Both the position numbers and the translations under genes were made by a program. DNA of 64,000 nt, from NCBI RefSeq assembly GCF_028858725.1, contig NC_084774.1:8530001-8594000 (forward strand), in the 5' to 3' direction. Positions 31,090 to 41,616 of this stretch are shown piece by piece (positions within the stretch are counted from its first letter, which is position 1; each line of letters opens with the position of its first letter). The stretch comes from Colius striatus (taxonomy: Eukaryota; Chordata; Aves; Coliiformes; Coliidae). The notes beneath the pieces were generated by a model, which saw only the letters and a list, made by a program, of their open reading frames with translations, was not told the DNA's origin and searched no databases.

Positions 31090-34000
31090 CTGGCCGCGCC
31101 CGCTCCCTCCCCCGCCGGACACGCTCCCGCCCGCACCGGCCCCGTTCCCGCACGGTCCTCGGCGTCCCCGCGAGGCTCCCGATGCCGGACAACGACCCGT
31201 TCCCCCCGGGGTGCGTCCCCTCGGTGCCGGGGAGCAGCCGGGACATGGCGGTGGCACCGGGAGGCCGGTGCGGGATGCGCTGCCGCGGGCGGGGGCTCGG
31301 CCGGGACCCCCCGCGCCCTCCGGACCCCCGGCCGTGCTCCCCCCGGCACCGGCCCCGTCTCAGGGCAGCGCACGGCCCCGATGCTTCCCCAGGCAAGGAG
31401 CGAGCCGAGTGCGGTGCCGGGTGCCCGGGGGGGCTGCGCTGCGCTGGGAGCTCAGCCCCGACTCAGCCCCTCCCCGCACACACCGCAGCACCGTTGCCAG
31501 GAGCTGGCGATGGCCCCGCTGGGCACGGGCCGGGCACGGAGCTGGGTTTATTGGAAGCTGTTGGCTGGTGCTGTGGCAGCATCACTTGGTACCAAATTGC
31601 CCAAGTGCTGGCTCTGTGTGGGCACCAGTCTGACCCCACACTGGGACACCAGTTCTGGGTGTGCTGGCAGGGTCTGGCAGCAGCAAGGCCAGGCCCAGAA
31701 CCCCCCTCCCAGTGATGGAGAAGACACTTCAACCACTCCAGAGTGAAGGGGACAGGTCAGGATGCAAGTGCAGGAGGGCTGGTGGTACCTCCCTGGGAGC
31801 TGTGGGGACTGAGCTCTCTGTGTGCTTCTCCCAGGGGTTCACAGCCCAGGAGCACAGCACAGCCCAGAGCACAGCCCATGTAGGCCAAAGTAATTGGAAC
31901 ACCTTTATTGTACCATGTAACCACATCAGTGAGTGCCTGAGGCTGGGATGGAGGGTGCTGATGGGGAAGGAGGAGCTTTGTGTCCCATGAGTGGTGACTC
32001 CTCAGTGGGGATGGTGAGGAGCCCCTCAGTGTCCAGCCCCTTGGTCCACCTGAGAGAGAGAAGAGAGTTCTGAAGGGCAAATCAAAGGGCAGGAATAACC
32101 TGCTGTGCTTTGGCTGCTTCAGGGCCAGGAGGTGAAGCAACTCAGAGGTGCCCCATACCCTGCACAGCTGCCCTGTCCTCTCTGTGTCCCCATGGTCTGG
32201 AACTGGTTTTCGTCGGGAAGGGCCCAGACACTTGTTCTGGGGCCACAGGACAAAGTGAGGAGCTGAGGGAGCATCAGAAAACCCTTTAAAACTGCATGAG
32301 GGTTGTTGTGCACAGCCCCTGCTCAGCACGAGCCAGAGCCCTGCCTGACTAGCTCACTACTTTCATTTTTGGCTCACCCTTCATTGTCTGCCCCAGCCAC
32401 TAACCACAAAAGAAATGATCTGCAAGCCTGAGCCCTGCCCCACAGCCCTGTCTTACACTGGCCTTTTGTCTGATCCCTGCAGGGCAGCCTGGGCGCTGCT
32501 GGGCCTCCCCACAGAGGCAGAGCCAGACCCAGCCCCTGGGGCTCAGAGAGGGGAAGGAATGAAATCGGCCCCTCACTGTCCTGAAAGACAAACAGAAGCT
32601 GAGACAGCCCATGGGAGCAGGCAGGTACATCTGCTTTCTCGCAGAAGGACAAGCAGAGCGAGCTGGGCTCACTCAGCGCCGCGCTCATCCATCTCCGTCT
32701 CAGCCCAGGACAAACTGTGCATCCAGATGCCCCCAGTGCAGAGCAGGAGGCTGCTGCTGAAATCCACCCCGGGGTCCCTTGAAGGGAGAGGATTTGTAAT
32801 GAGGAGAAACTGGGACGTAGCTGGGAGTGTTCAGGTTGACAGCTCCCGCAGGCCCCGGCCTCCCCTGGGCTCAGCATGAGTCCCACACTCCCACCCGGGC
32901 CTGAAGGCAGCTCCTGGCACATTCAGCTCTTTCTAGAAGCAAAGCTGGTGTCTGGATGCAAAGGGTTAATTAGGGGGGGAAACAGAAAAAAGCTCCAAAG
33001 GGTTGGTGAAGCCGTGTGAAAAGCTGCAGGGAGGTCAGTGGGAAAGGGCTGAGGGACAGGGAGAGGGCTCTGGCACGGGCTGCTGCCTGTCAGGGCGGGT
33101 AAGCACCAAATGCCTGACTTGTGATGTTGCAGAAACTTTCCACTTGGGCCTTCCTGCTATTTTTAACTCTTCTCCCAGCCACCCTCAGCAACCTCAGCCC
33201 CACCAGCTGTTGAGGTTAATTAATTCCCTTTTTTGATCATTTTTGTTCAATCAGAATCCCTGGAGCTGCCCGAGGCCGCTCTGCCCCACGGCCCAGCCCT
33301 TCCTCCTGCTCCTGCCTCTGCAGCTCTGCAGCCACACCTGCCTTCCAGCTCAAAACTGGAGCCTGCAGCAGCCAGTGCTCATCCCAGGGGAGGGTTTGGT
33401 GTAAAATACCTGCTGTGTGTGTGAGGTGTGGAGTGAGGGGCTCCTGCACCTGCAGCAGCCTCACCCGCCGCCTCGCTGCCCAGGGCAGTGTGGATAGGCA
33501 GCAGCTGTGAACAAACACTGCTCTGCACACAACTGCAGCCTTCAGGCTGGAGCAGACTCCAGATTTAAACATATTTGGCCTGTTTTTTCTCAGGTTTGTA
33601 CCCCCAGGCAGGGGTACAGCACAGAAAGCTCAGGCACCTCAGTGGCTCAAAAGCATCTGTGGTGTTTGTGATGACCCCCCACAGCCCTGGGACAGGGGCT
33701 CTACTGGCCTCCAGCCTGCCCTGCCTGTGTGTGGGGGGAAAGCCTTGTCCCAGCTGGCTGTGGGGGTGCTGCAGCCCCTCTGGGTCTGTCTCTGGGAAGG
33801 AGAGCTCAGAATTCCTGGGATCTTCTCCCCACCTCCACCAAGGGAGACCCAGTACCAGCACAGCACACACTGGTAAGCAGGAGTGGGGATTACCCACAGC
33901 CTCCACTCAGGAGGCAACTCGCTGCCAGAGAACTGGGGCAGGGAAGAGCAATGAGCCAGAAACCAGTTTGGCCTTTTTTTTTTCTGCCAGGCAATGCCAC

Positions 34001-34530
34001 CAACATGTTTTGTGACACGAGGGAAATGGCTGCTTAGCTTTGCTCTCACTGGTGCCAGGGCTGTGTCACACCACCAGCACTGCAGCTCCAGAGGGGCTGC
34101 ACCTGCCCTGACAGGGAGGCTCCTCCTGAGCCTTCTCCTTCCTTCAGTTTTGTTTCCCAACCATAATGAGGAAATAATGACAACAGTCAGTGGAGGCACA
34201 ATGGCCTCTGCTGGCCCCAGCTGCAGCCACCTCCAGCCTCCACTGCCAGGCTGCACCAAGGGGAGCCCAGAAGGGAGATGTGATGTGACCCAGGATCAGT
34301 ATCTGAGTTGTGGCCAATCCTCAGCTGCTCTTAGGCAGGAGCACGAGACCCTGCAGCCATCTTCCTGAGCAGAACCCAACCTGACTGTGGGTTTATACCC
34401 CAGGCTGGGTGTGGGTTTAACAGAGGTGTGTGTGGAAATTCAGTGCCAAGGAGGCTGCAGCCCCAGGCCACAGAAAAGGGCTGTGTGTGCCCAGGGACCA
34501 GCCTTATGCTGGGCTGTGTGTGCCCAGGGA
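31090..34530. other. REM1 to C20orf96 interval
   Basis: Mostly without recognisable genes. The only gene-like signal is a minus-strand candidate terminal exon with poly(A) signal at 31904-32049 (separate entry). A lower-GC patch at about 33110-33250 includes GCTATTTTTAAC, a MEF2-like site. In mammals the two genes flanking this interval each lie beside a beta-defensin cluster on opposite chromosome arms; no defensin-like six-cysteine pattern was found here. Confidence 0.5.
31904..32378 (-). other. Candidate terminal exons of an unrecognised minus-strand gene
   Basis: A minus-strand acceptor with a long pyrimidine tract (TTCTCTCTCTCAG) precedes an open segment from 32049 to a stop at 31926-31928, followed only 17 nt later by AATAAA (31904-31909). 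It would read WTKGLDTEGLLTIPTEESPL and continue for about 20 residues. A donor (GG then GTGAGCC at 32371-32377) upstream is in compatible phase and would join ADNEG to WTKG. No family was recognised and upstream exons were not resolved, so this is a lead and not a gene call. Confidence 0.3.
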
Positions 34531-34549
34531 CCAGCCTTACGCTGGGCTG
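34482..34549. repeat. 34-bp tandem duplication spanning the C20orf96 stop codon
   Basis: Two almost identical 34-bp copies (34482-34515 and 34516-34549), differing mainly at TTATGC versus TTACGC. The stop codon of the coiled-coil gene lies in the second copy. Confidence 0.9.
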
Positions 34550-37500
34550 TGGAGCAGGTCGGTGAAGATCAGCTCTCGGGGGTCTCTCGTGCTCCGGCGG
34601 AGTGTCCGGATGCTTCTCCTCAGCTCACCAATCTCCTCCTCCAGGTCTTTAACAATCTGCATGAACAACATTTCTAAGAGTCCTTTCCTTTGCAACAGAA
34701 GCAGGAATTAAAGTGTTGGAGATGTTTGCAATCTGCAGAGCTAAAAAACATCCCTGGGGCAAGTCAAACCCCAACCAGGCATCCTGAAATACCTCTGGGC
34801 TGCTGGTGCTGGGATGTCCTGCCCCCAGTGCCCCAAGGCTGACAGACCCTGTGAGGGGCTGGGCTGAGGGCTGAGCTGCCCTGTTGTGCCCTGTGCCAGC
34901 CCTTCCCCTGCCCACTCACCTGCCTGTGCTGCAGGACCTCACGTCGCAGAATGTGGTTGTTGACCACCATCTGCTTCAGGCCATCCTGGTGGAGCAACGT
35001 CTCCTGTGAGGGTGAAGGGAGGAAAAGCAGCTGAGGAAACCCCCCAGCACCCACCAGCAGGAGGCCCTGCTGCCGCTGGGTGCTGCTGCTGCTCCAGACA
35101 CACCACTCCTTCTGCTCTAACATGATCTGGGTTCCAGCTTGAGCAAGGGACTGATGTTGAGGTGACATTGTGTTGATCGTGGCATGAGACTGAGGGACTC
35201 CAGAGACCCAGTTCAGTTTCCCAGAGAAAGCTTATTAATATTGTCTGAGTAACCCATCACCCATGCTCACAATCCACCTGTAAAAGGGCACAGCAGCTCA
35301 GCCCCACAGCAGCTCAGCCCCACAGCAGCCTGCAAACGAGGCAGTAATTAATATCTTCCTCATGCTCTCAGACTGCTGAGCCAGGGCAAGCGCTGAGCCC
35401 AGCACACAACAGGAACTGTGCAGCCAGAGTCCCTCCTATTTTGGGAAGAAGGGCAGCAGGCCCTGCTCTGTGGTGCTGCCTGTGGTTTCATTTCCTCAGG
35501 AATTCATTAGGAGCACATGTGAGCTGCCACAGCCGTGTCACGGCCAATTAGCAAAGCAGCTCCCTGAATCCTGCACTGAAGCAGGGGCTGTAACAGCAAG
35601 GGCTGTAAAAGCAGGGTGAATGGGGGGGGGTCACAGCACCTCACCTCTGCACAGCACGCTCTTGGGAATGAGTCTGAGAGTGTTTCAACACATCAGACTA
35701 CAGCAGCAGCTCAGAGGTGCTTCCCGTGTCCCCTCCCAGCCTGACTCAGCGAGGGAAGCAGTGATGCTCTGGGATCCCTTCAGCACTGGCCACGCTGTGC
35801 TATTGCTCATGGGCAACACAGGGCAGCCCCTGCCTTGTCTCCCAGTTCCCAAAGACTGATCCCTCTCACTGGGACATCACAGCAACTCCACAAACCTCCA
35901 GGACTCTCTGCAGCAGTGCCTCCTGCTCTGCTCGTGCCTTCGCTTTCATTTGCTTCAGGATGGCCTTGTACATTCCTTCTGTCCTCTCTATCTCCCCCTG
36001 AGAAGGGCAGGGAGCAATGCACAGAAGCATCAGGAGCCTTGGGAAGGATAACAACTGCTTTCTCTCCCCCCTTCCCTCTCCTCCTGGCTCCAGCAGCACT
36101 GCAGGGAGGGCGAGGTCCCAACCTGCTGTTGCTCCTTCAGGCTCTGGATGCTGTGCTGCAGGAGGAGCAGCTGGTCGGCTTGTTCCGGACCCTGCCCGCT
36201 GCTGGAGGCCCGCAGGACGCTGAGCTCATCCTGGAGAGCCTCAACCTTCCCCGTGGCCTCATCCAGCTGCTGCTGCAGCTCTGGTGGAAAGTCAAACCAG
36301 AGAGTCTCAACCAGGATTTCCAGAGCCTTGCTCCTTCACTGAGGAGCCTGTGCTGCATTCCTGGCCCTGGCAGGGGCGCTGCTGCCACGGGGCTCCCTCC
36401 CTCCCTCCTGCCAGGCTGATGGGAGCTTCCCCCCACCACACAGGAGGGGATTCGTTTTCAGAAATGCAACTGACATTTACAAGATCAGCACAGTGTCTTT
36501 AACCTAGTGAGATGGAAAGCAAAGGTAACACAGCTGCCTAGGCTGCATTTCACAGCTGCATCAACAACTCACTTCTCAGGTTCTCTTCCATTGTGTTTTC
36601 CATGTCCTGGAGCTCTGCCCTTGCCATGTCCAGCTGGTTCTGATTGCAGGTCTGCACCATTGCCTTCACCCTCTGCACAGGGGGAAATCCAGCCACTGCT
36701 CATTCCACAGAGCTCAGAAACATCCCCTGGCACCGTCCCCGACTTTCCTCTCACGTGCTGTCACTTGCATTAACAGCACAGAGGAGCTCACGGCTGGGGA
36801 GCAGAGCAGTGCTTCAGGAGCCAGCTGGAGCTGAGGACACCAGGAGGGATGGATTCGGGCTCTAACAGGGGCGACCACTATTGCTTGGAATGGTTAAAAG
36901 TCAGGGTGCTCTCACGGCTTTAAAAGATGGGAACAAAGCTCAGGGGATCTTTGGGCACGAGAGAGCTCCCCCGGCACCGCGAGGCTGCGGCTGCAGCGGG
37001 AGGGGCCGGGTAGCCCCTGCCCCTCCTCCAGGACCAACCAGTAACGGGCAGCTCTGCCGAACTCGCTCTGTCGGCCTCACCTGGAGCTCTTCGTAGTGCT
37101 GCAGCAGGGCCCTGGCTCGCCGGGCAGTGCTGTGGTCAGTGTGCTGGATGTGCCTCAGCAGGCGGCGGTTGCTCTCTGCCAGGCAGGCGCTGTGCTCCTG
37201 CACCTCCTGCACGGCTTTTTTCTTCAGGTTGATGAGATTCTGTGAGGGTTTGGGGATCAAAGTGTTTCCTTCTCATCCCCTGCTGTCCCCAGGACGTTCC
37301 TGTCCCAGGGTGAGAGCAGCCTTGCAGCTGACATTCCCCACATAGCACAGCCCTGCTCCCACGTCCCTCACACCAGCCACAGCATCGCCACCTCTTTTTC
37401 TTGTACAACCATCTTTCACCTGCTAAAAGCCTACAGACGTGTACCTCAGCCTTCTCATTCCCAGACTGAGAGAACCTGACACTGACAGTCTTTTCCAAGG

Positions 37501-38515
37501 GGGTCTCATTTCCTAAATCTCACCCCTCCCACTGCCACAGTCTGAGCTCTCTCTTGGTTTCTCTTAATTTTTCTCCCTAGCCAACATCAAGGTTAGAATT
37601 CAGCAGCACGAAGCAGAGCAGCACAATCACCTCCTGTGTATGAATAAATAAACACATGCCATCTTGCAAGAGTGAGTCAGACCGCTAGAATTTGCTCCAT
37701 GAAGGCAGAGGGTGCCTGTGGATTCACCACCTACAGCCCAGCCGTGGATGCTTGTGGCACGTACCGTGGCAACTTCAATTTCTTCCAAGGCTTCGGCTAA
37801 TTCAGCCTTCCTGGCAGCTGCTTTCCTCTGAGCAAAACTCCTGTGCTTCTCTTGGGGTGGCAATGTCTCTGAAGACAAAGGTGGGGTTTTTTTGACTCAA
37901 CATCAATGCAACTGGTGAAACAACAAACCCCCGAGGCCTGGGCTCGCTCCACAGCTCCAGCGCCTCACGCCTGCCCTCGCCTGGTGTGTGGCTGAGGGGA
38001 ACACAAAGGATGGCTGAGAGGCTGAATTCCAGCCTGCAGCCCCAGCACGCAGCTGCAGCCCGGGAGCTGAGCCTGCAAAGCACTCCCTGCCCTTTCCTAG
38101 TCATCCCCCTTTATTCCCAGCACTCTCCTTGGGGTACTTGTCTCTGGTCTCCCAGCCCAAAGCAGGGGGTTCCTGCAGAAGGTGCTGTGGAAGGGAATCT
38201 CCCCAGACCTGGCTGCTGCTTCTCCCCTTTCTTCTTCTTGTCCCCACTGGTGAGCTGAGGCAGAGTCACTCTGTGGGCTGGAGGTTTCCTCTCCTTTGCC
38301 TCTGCCTTCTGCTGTTTGCCACGATCCTAAACCCGTCACAACGGCAGCACAGGAGAGACGGGGAGTCAGAGGTTTGTGGGCAGAGACCTCTCTGACGTGA
38401 CCCCACTCCCCAGAGACTCCCAGGAGCCACTTTGTCCCTGAGGCTCAGGCCTGTGTGAGACCCGCGTTGGCTGCCATGGGAAGACGGGACTCACCGACGC
38501 CCTGAGCAGCTCCAT
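34537..38515 (-). CDS. C20orf96: C20orf96-like coiled-coil protein, 321 aa
   Basis: Uncharacterised coiled-coil protein, assigned to C20orf96 by architecture and by position next to SOX12, TBC1D20 and CSNK2A1 in the same relative orientation as at human 20p13. Exons (minus): 38495-38515, 38209-38326, 37765-37868, 37081-37239, 36573-36672, 36123-36280, 35896-35997, 34920-35003, 34537-34656; phases are consistent throughout. It starts MELLRAS, then a lysine-rich segment (DKKKKGEKQQ). From residue about 50 on it is almost entirely helical heptad sequence, e.g. RKAELAEALEEIEVAT, KKKAVQEVQEHSACLAESN, KLQQQLDEATGKVEALQDEL, MYKAILKQMKAKARAEQEAL, IVKDLEEEIGELRRSIRTL. It ends LIFTDLLHSPA. Donors of exons 2 (GTCTGG), 6 (GTTGGG) and 7 (GTTTGT) are weak, so those boundaries are less certain. 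Human protein is about 363 aa. Confidence 0.78.
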
Positions 38516-38751
38516 GGTGCCGGGGCCCTGCGCAGCCGCCCCGCGCAGGCTCTGCAAGGGAAAGCACAGCCCGATGGCAGCTGAGCCCCACAGCCCCGCC
38601 TGTGCCCACGGGCCGAGAGGCTGCGCCATCCCCGGGGCCACGGCACCGGGAAGGAAGCCCCTTCGCCCGCCTCCCCTGCCCCCTGGGGAAGCCCTTCCCT
38701 GCTCCCTGCCCTCCGCTGAGCCCCCGGTACCCCCGGGGATGCCCCGCGCCG

Positions 38752-38765
38752 GTTTCCATGGCGAC
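38752..38765. promoter_or_regulatory. X-box (RFX site) upstream of C20orf96
   Basis: GTTTCCATGGCGAC fits the ciliary X-box consensus RYYNYY-AT-RRNRAC at every position. It lies about 240 bp upstream of the C20orf96 ATG (38515), a typical distance for RFX-driven ciliary genes. Confidence 0.6.
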
Positions 38766-38820
38766 AGCACGAGGGATTCCGCCCCCTGCCATCTCCGCCC
38801 CGCAGGATCCCGGGGGCAGA

Positions 38821-38871
38821 GGGGCGGGACCCACCGGGGCGGGACCCACCGGGGCGGGACCCACCGGGGCG
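38821..38871. repeat. 15-bp tandem repeat of GC boxes (GGGGCGGGACCCACC), 3.4 copies
   Basis: Perfect 15-bp units, each with an Sp1-type GGGGCGGG. It lies about 310-360 bp upstream of C20orf96 in the head-to-head interval with SOX12. Confidence 0.95.
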
Positions 38872-39119
38872 GGGCGGCGTGGGGTGGCCGGGCCCGGTGT
38901 CAGTAGGTCAGGACGCGGTAGCACCGGGCAGGGCTGTGGCTGGAGCGAAGCCGTCGCGGCAGCGTGCCCGGGAACGGCTGCCTCAGGGCCCCGCCGCGTT
39001 GCGGCCGTTGCCGGGCCACGTGCACTCGGCCGGTCCCCGCCGCGCGAAGCCTGATGTGCCGGGGGGAACGGCCGAGCGGGTGCGCGGTGTCTGGGCCGTG
39101 CTGGTGCCCCGCGGTTGTT

Positions 39120-39405
39120 GCAGGCTGCTCGGTGCTACCGATGCCGCTCGGTGCCGCTCGATGCCACTCAGTGCCGCTCGGTACCGCCAGTACCGCTCGG
39201 TGCTGTTCGGTGCCGCTCGACGCCGCCGGTGCCGCCGGTGCAGCCCGGTGCTGCCAGTGCCACTCGGTGCCGCCGGTGCCGCTCGGTGCTGCCGGGGGCC
39301 GCTCGATGCCGCTCGGTACCGCCGGTGCCGCTCGGTACCGCCGGGGGCCGCTCGATGCCGCTCGGTACTGCCGGTGCCGCTCGGTACCGCCGGGGGCCGC
39401 GCTGG
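39120..39405. repeat. Degenerate 12-14-bp minisatellite between C20orf96 and SOX12
   Basis: About 22 copies of GGTGCCGCTCGRTRCYGC-like units, with a higher-order 42-bp repeat at 39285-39400 (GCCGGGGGCCGCTCGATGCC). CpG-rich; keeps frames open on both strands, producing spurious long ORFs. Confidence 0.93.
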
Positions 39406-39443
39406 CGCCGCTGTTCCCACGGCAACTGGCGGCGGCGGCGCAG

Positions 39444-40081
39444 CCAATGGGAGCGGGTCCGGCGGCGGCGGCCAATGGGCGCGGCCCCCTGGCGGGCGGC
39501 CCCGGTCACCGCGGCAACAGCACCGCCGCCGCCGCATTGGTGCCGCCGCATTGGTGCCGCGAGGGGGCGCGGCCGGGCGGGGGCGGGGCCTGGGGGGGGG
39601 GGGACACGGGGACAAGGGCACGCGCGTGGCACCGCCGGGGCCGCCCCCCCCACACCCCCCGCTCGTCCCCTGTGTGACCCACCGAACCCCCGGGAGACAC
39701 CGCTGGGGCGGGGGGGGGCGGGTACATGCACGGAGGCATCAGCCTCCCCACGCCGGTGGGGGGGAGCTGCCGTTGGTGCCACGTGCGGGGGTTGGGGGCA
39801 CCGGGGACACCGGGGTGACCAGACCGAGGGAGCAGCGGGTGCAGGCAGTAGCTGGAGCATCCCGCCAGTGTGTACCGGAGGGTTCCCGGACGCACGTGAG
39901 AAGGTGCCGGGGGTGCTGCGCCGCTGCGGCGGAGGCGCCGGGCGCTGCTGGGGTGCCGCGGCGCCGGTACCGGCGGTACCGGGGGTACCGGGGCGTGCCG
40001 CCCTGCCATTCTCTCCAGCAACCCCTCTCCGCACGGCGCCCATTGGCGGACGCGGATATTTCCCCCCGCCCCGCGGCCAAT
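39444..40081. promoter_or_regulatory. SOX12: Cluster of six CCAAT boxes upstream of SOX12
   Basis: CCAAT or its complement ATTGG at 39444, 39472, 39536, 39550, 40042 and 40077. The last two lie 80-115 bp upstream of the TATA box, a usual NF-Y position. The first four form a separate cluster within 110 bp that could mark an upstream promoter. Confidence 0.6.
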
Positions 40082-40155
40082 GGGCGGGGGGGGGCGGTGC
40101 CTCCCATTGACAGAACCGGCGCGCCGGTGTTTACCGGGGGCGGAGCGGCGGCGGC

Positions 40156-40161
40156 TATAAG
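40156..40161 (+). promoter_or_regulatory. SOX12: SOX12 TATA box
   Basis: TATAAG within GGCTATAAGAGCGGC, 567 bp upstream of the ATG. Start site expected near 40187, giving a long GC-rich 5'UTR of about 535 nt. Confidence 0.7.
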
Positions 40162-40722
40162 AGCGGCACCGAGGGGGTGTGCAGCTCCCGGGCTGCCCGC
40201 ACCGCCCCCGCGCACCCCCGACCCGCCGCAGCGGCCCCGCACCGCGCCCGACCGAAGCAGCCGCCGACTCCACCAGCGAAACACCCCCGGGGCGGGGCCG
40301 TGCCGTGCCGAGCCCCCGCGGCGTGCAGCATCCCCGGACCGGTGCGGAGCATCCCGGAGCGTCGCCGAACCGGCGCGGAGCCGTCCCCGTGTCGGTGCGG
40401 AGCATCCCCAGGCCGGTGCAGAACATCCAGGAGCATCCCCGGAGCAGACCGCTACGGAGCATCCCCGAGCCGGACAACGCCGGGTCTGCCCGGGGCTCCT
40501 CCGGAGCATCTCCGCGGCCGCCGCCCCGGCGGAGCCGCCCCCGCCGTGCGCCCCCGGGCCCCGGCGCGGCCCCCGGCGCCCCGCCCCGCCGCCGCCCGCT
40601 CCGCACAATGGGGGCGGCGCGGCGCGGCGCGTAGCGGCGGGCGGGGAGGTGGCGGCGGAGGGCGAGGAGGAGGAGGAGGAAGAGGCGGCGGCGGCGGCGA
40701 CGGGGGGATCCCGGGCCCCGGG

Positions 40723-41616
40723 ATGGTGCAGCGCGGGACGCGGGGCCGGGGCGCGGAGGCTCGACGGGAGCCCTGCACCCCGTTGCCAGCCCGCGACGCC
40801 GAACCGGGCTGGTGCAAGACGCCGAGCGGGCACATCAAACGGCCCATGAACGCCTTCATGGTGTGGTCGCAGCACGAGCGCCGCAAGATCATGGACCAGT
40901 GGCCCGACATGCACAACGCCGAGATCTCCAAGCGCCTGGGCCGCCGCTGGCAGCTCCTGCACGACTCCGAGAAGATCCCCTTTGTGAAGGAGGCCGAGCG
41001 CCTGCGCCTCAAGCACATGGCCGACTACCCCGACTACAAGTACCGTCCTCGGAAAAAGGGCAAAGTGGGCGCCGGCACGTCCCGCCCGCGCCTCCCGGTG
41101 AAGATCAAGCCGTCGGTGCTGGGCCGCGTCTCCGCCGGCCGCCGGCAGCCCGCCAAGCCGCCCGCCGCCCCGCAGGAGCCCACCACGCCGGAGCCGGCCG
41201 CCGCCGACCGGCACACGGCACCCGGCACGGCCACCCGGCACGTGGCACCCGCCGGGGAGTGCGACCCCCAGGAGCCCCCAGCGCCCCCCAGCCCCGCTGC
41301 CACCTGCCCCGAGCCGGGAAGGTCCCCGGAGAGCGGGTCCCCCTCGCCCATGTCGGCCGGGTCCCCTCCCTCCTCCTTCAGCTCCTCCGACGAGGAGCTG
41401 GAGGAAGAGCTGCTGGGGGTCCTGCCCGCGAGGGCACCCACCGGTGCCGCGGGAGCTGCCCTGGACTGGTCCATCTTCGAGAAGGACCACGACCCCTTCC
41501 CGCGGGGAGGCTCCTCGCACTTTGAGTTCCCGGACTATTGCACGCCGGAGGTGACGGAGATGATAGCGGGGGACTGGCTCATGTCCAGCATCTCGGACTT
41601 GGTCTTTACCTACTGA
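40723..41616 (+). CDS. SOX12: SOX12, SoxC HMG-box transcription factor, single exon, 297 aa
   Basis: SoxC transcriptional activator (with SOX4 and SOX11) acting in neural and mesenchymal progenitors. Intronless. [10 protein letters not shown] start corresponds to human MVQQRG. The HMG box spans about residues 39-107: [19 protein letters not shown], then [19 protein letters not shown] and ending [12 protein letters not shown], essentially identical to human. The middle is low-complexity Pro/Ala/Ser with an acidic patch ([13 protein letters not shown]). The C-terminal SoxC transactivation domain is conserved: [20 protein letters not shown], then [11 protein letters not shown]. The reading frame is open upstream to 40177, but the mammalian-type start and the TATA position favour 40723. 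It is shorter than human SOX12 (315 aa) because the acidic/Ala-rich middle region is reduced. Confidence 0.96.
   Translation: MVQRGTRGRGAEARREPCTPLPARDAEPGWCKTPSGHIKRPMNAFMVWSQHERRKIMDQWPDMHNAEISKRLGRRWQLLHDSEKIPFVKEAERLRLKHMADYPDYKYRPRKKGKVGAGTSRPRLPVKIKPSVLGRVSAGRRQPAKPPAAPQEPTTPEPAAADRHTAPGTATRHVAPAGECDPQEPPAPPSPAATCPEPGRSPESGSPSPMSAGSPPSSFSSSDEELEEELLGVLPARAPTGAAGAALDWSIFEKDHDPFPRGGSSHFEFPDYCTPEVTEMIAGDWLMSSISDLVFTY

Noticed and set aside
32680-32830. Minus-strand peptide ending SLSWAETEMDERGAE as another exon
   Set aside because: Reads protein-like, but no clear acceptor in phase was found and the plus strand offers an equally plausible frame; too weak to call.
31090-34530. Beta-defensin genes in the REM1-C20orf96 gap
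   Set aside because: No frame shows the six-cysteine spacing with a terminal CC pair; not supported.
38879-40849. 656-codon plus-strand open frame upstream of and into SOX12
   Set aside because: It runs through a minisatellite, promoter CCAAT/TATA elements and GC-rich sequence. Its peptide is Arg/Pro/Ala low complexity and out of frame with SOX12, so it is a composition artefact.
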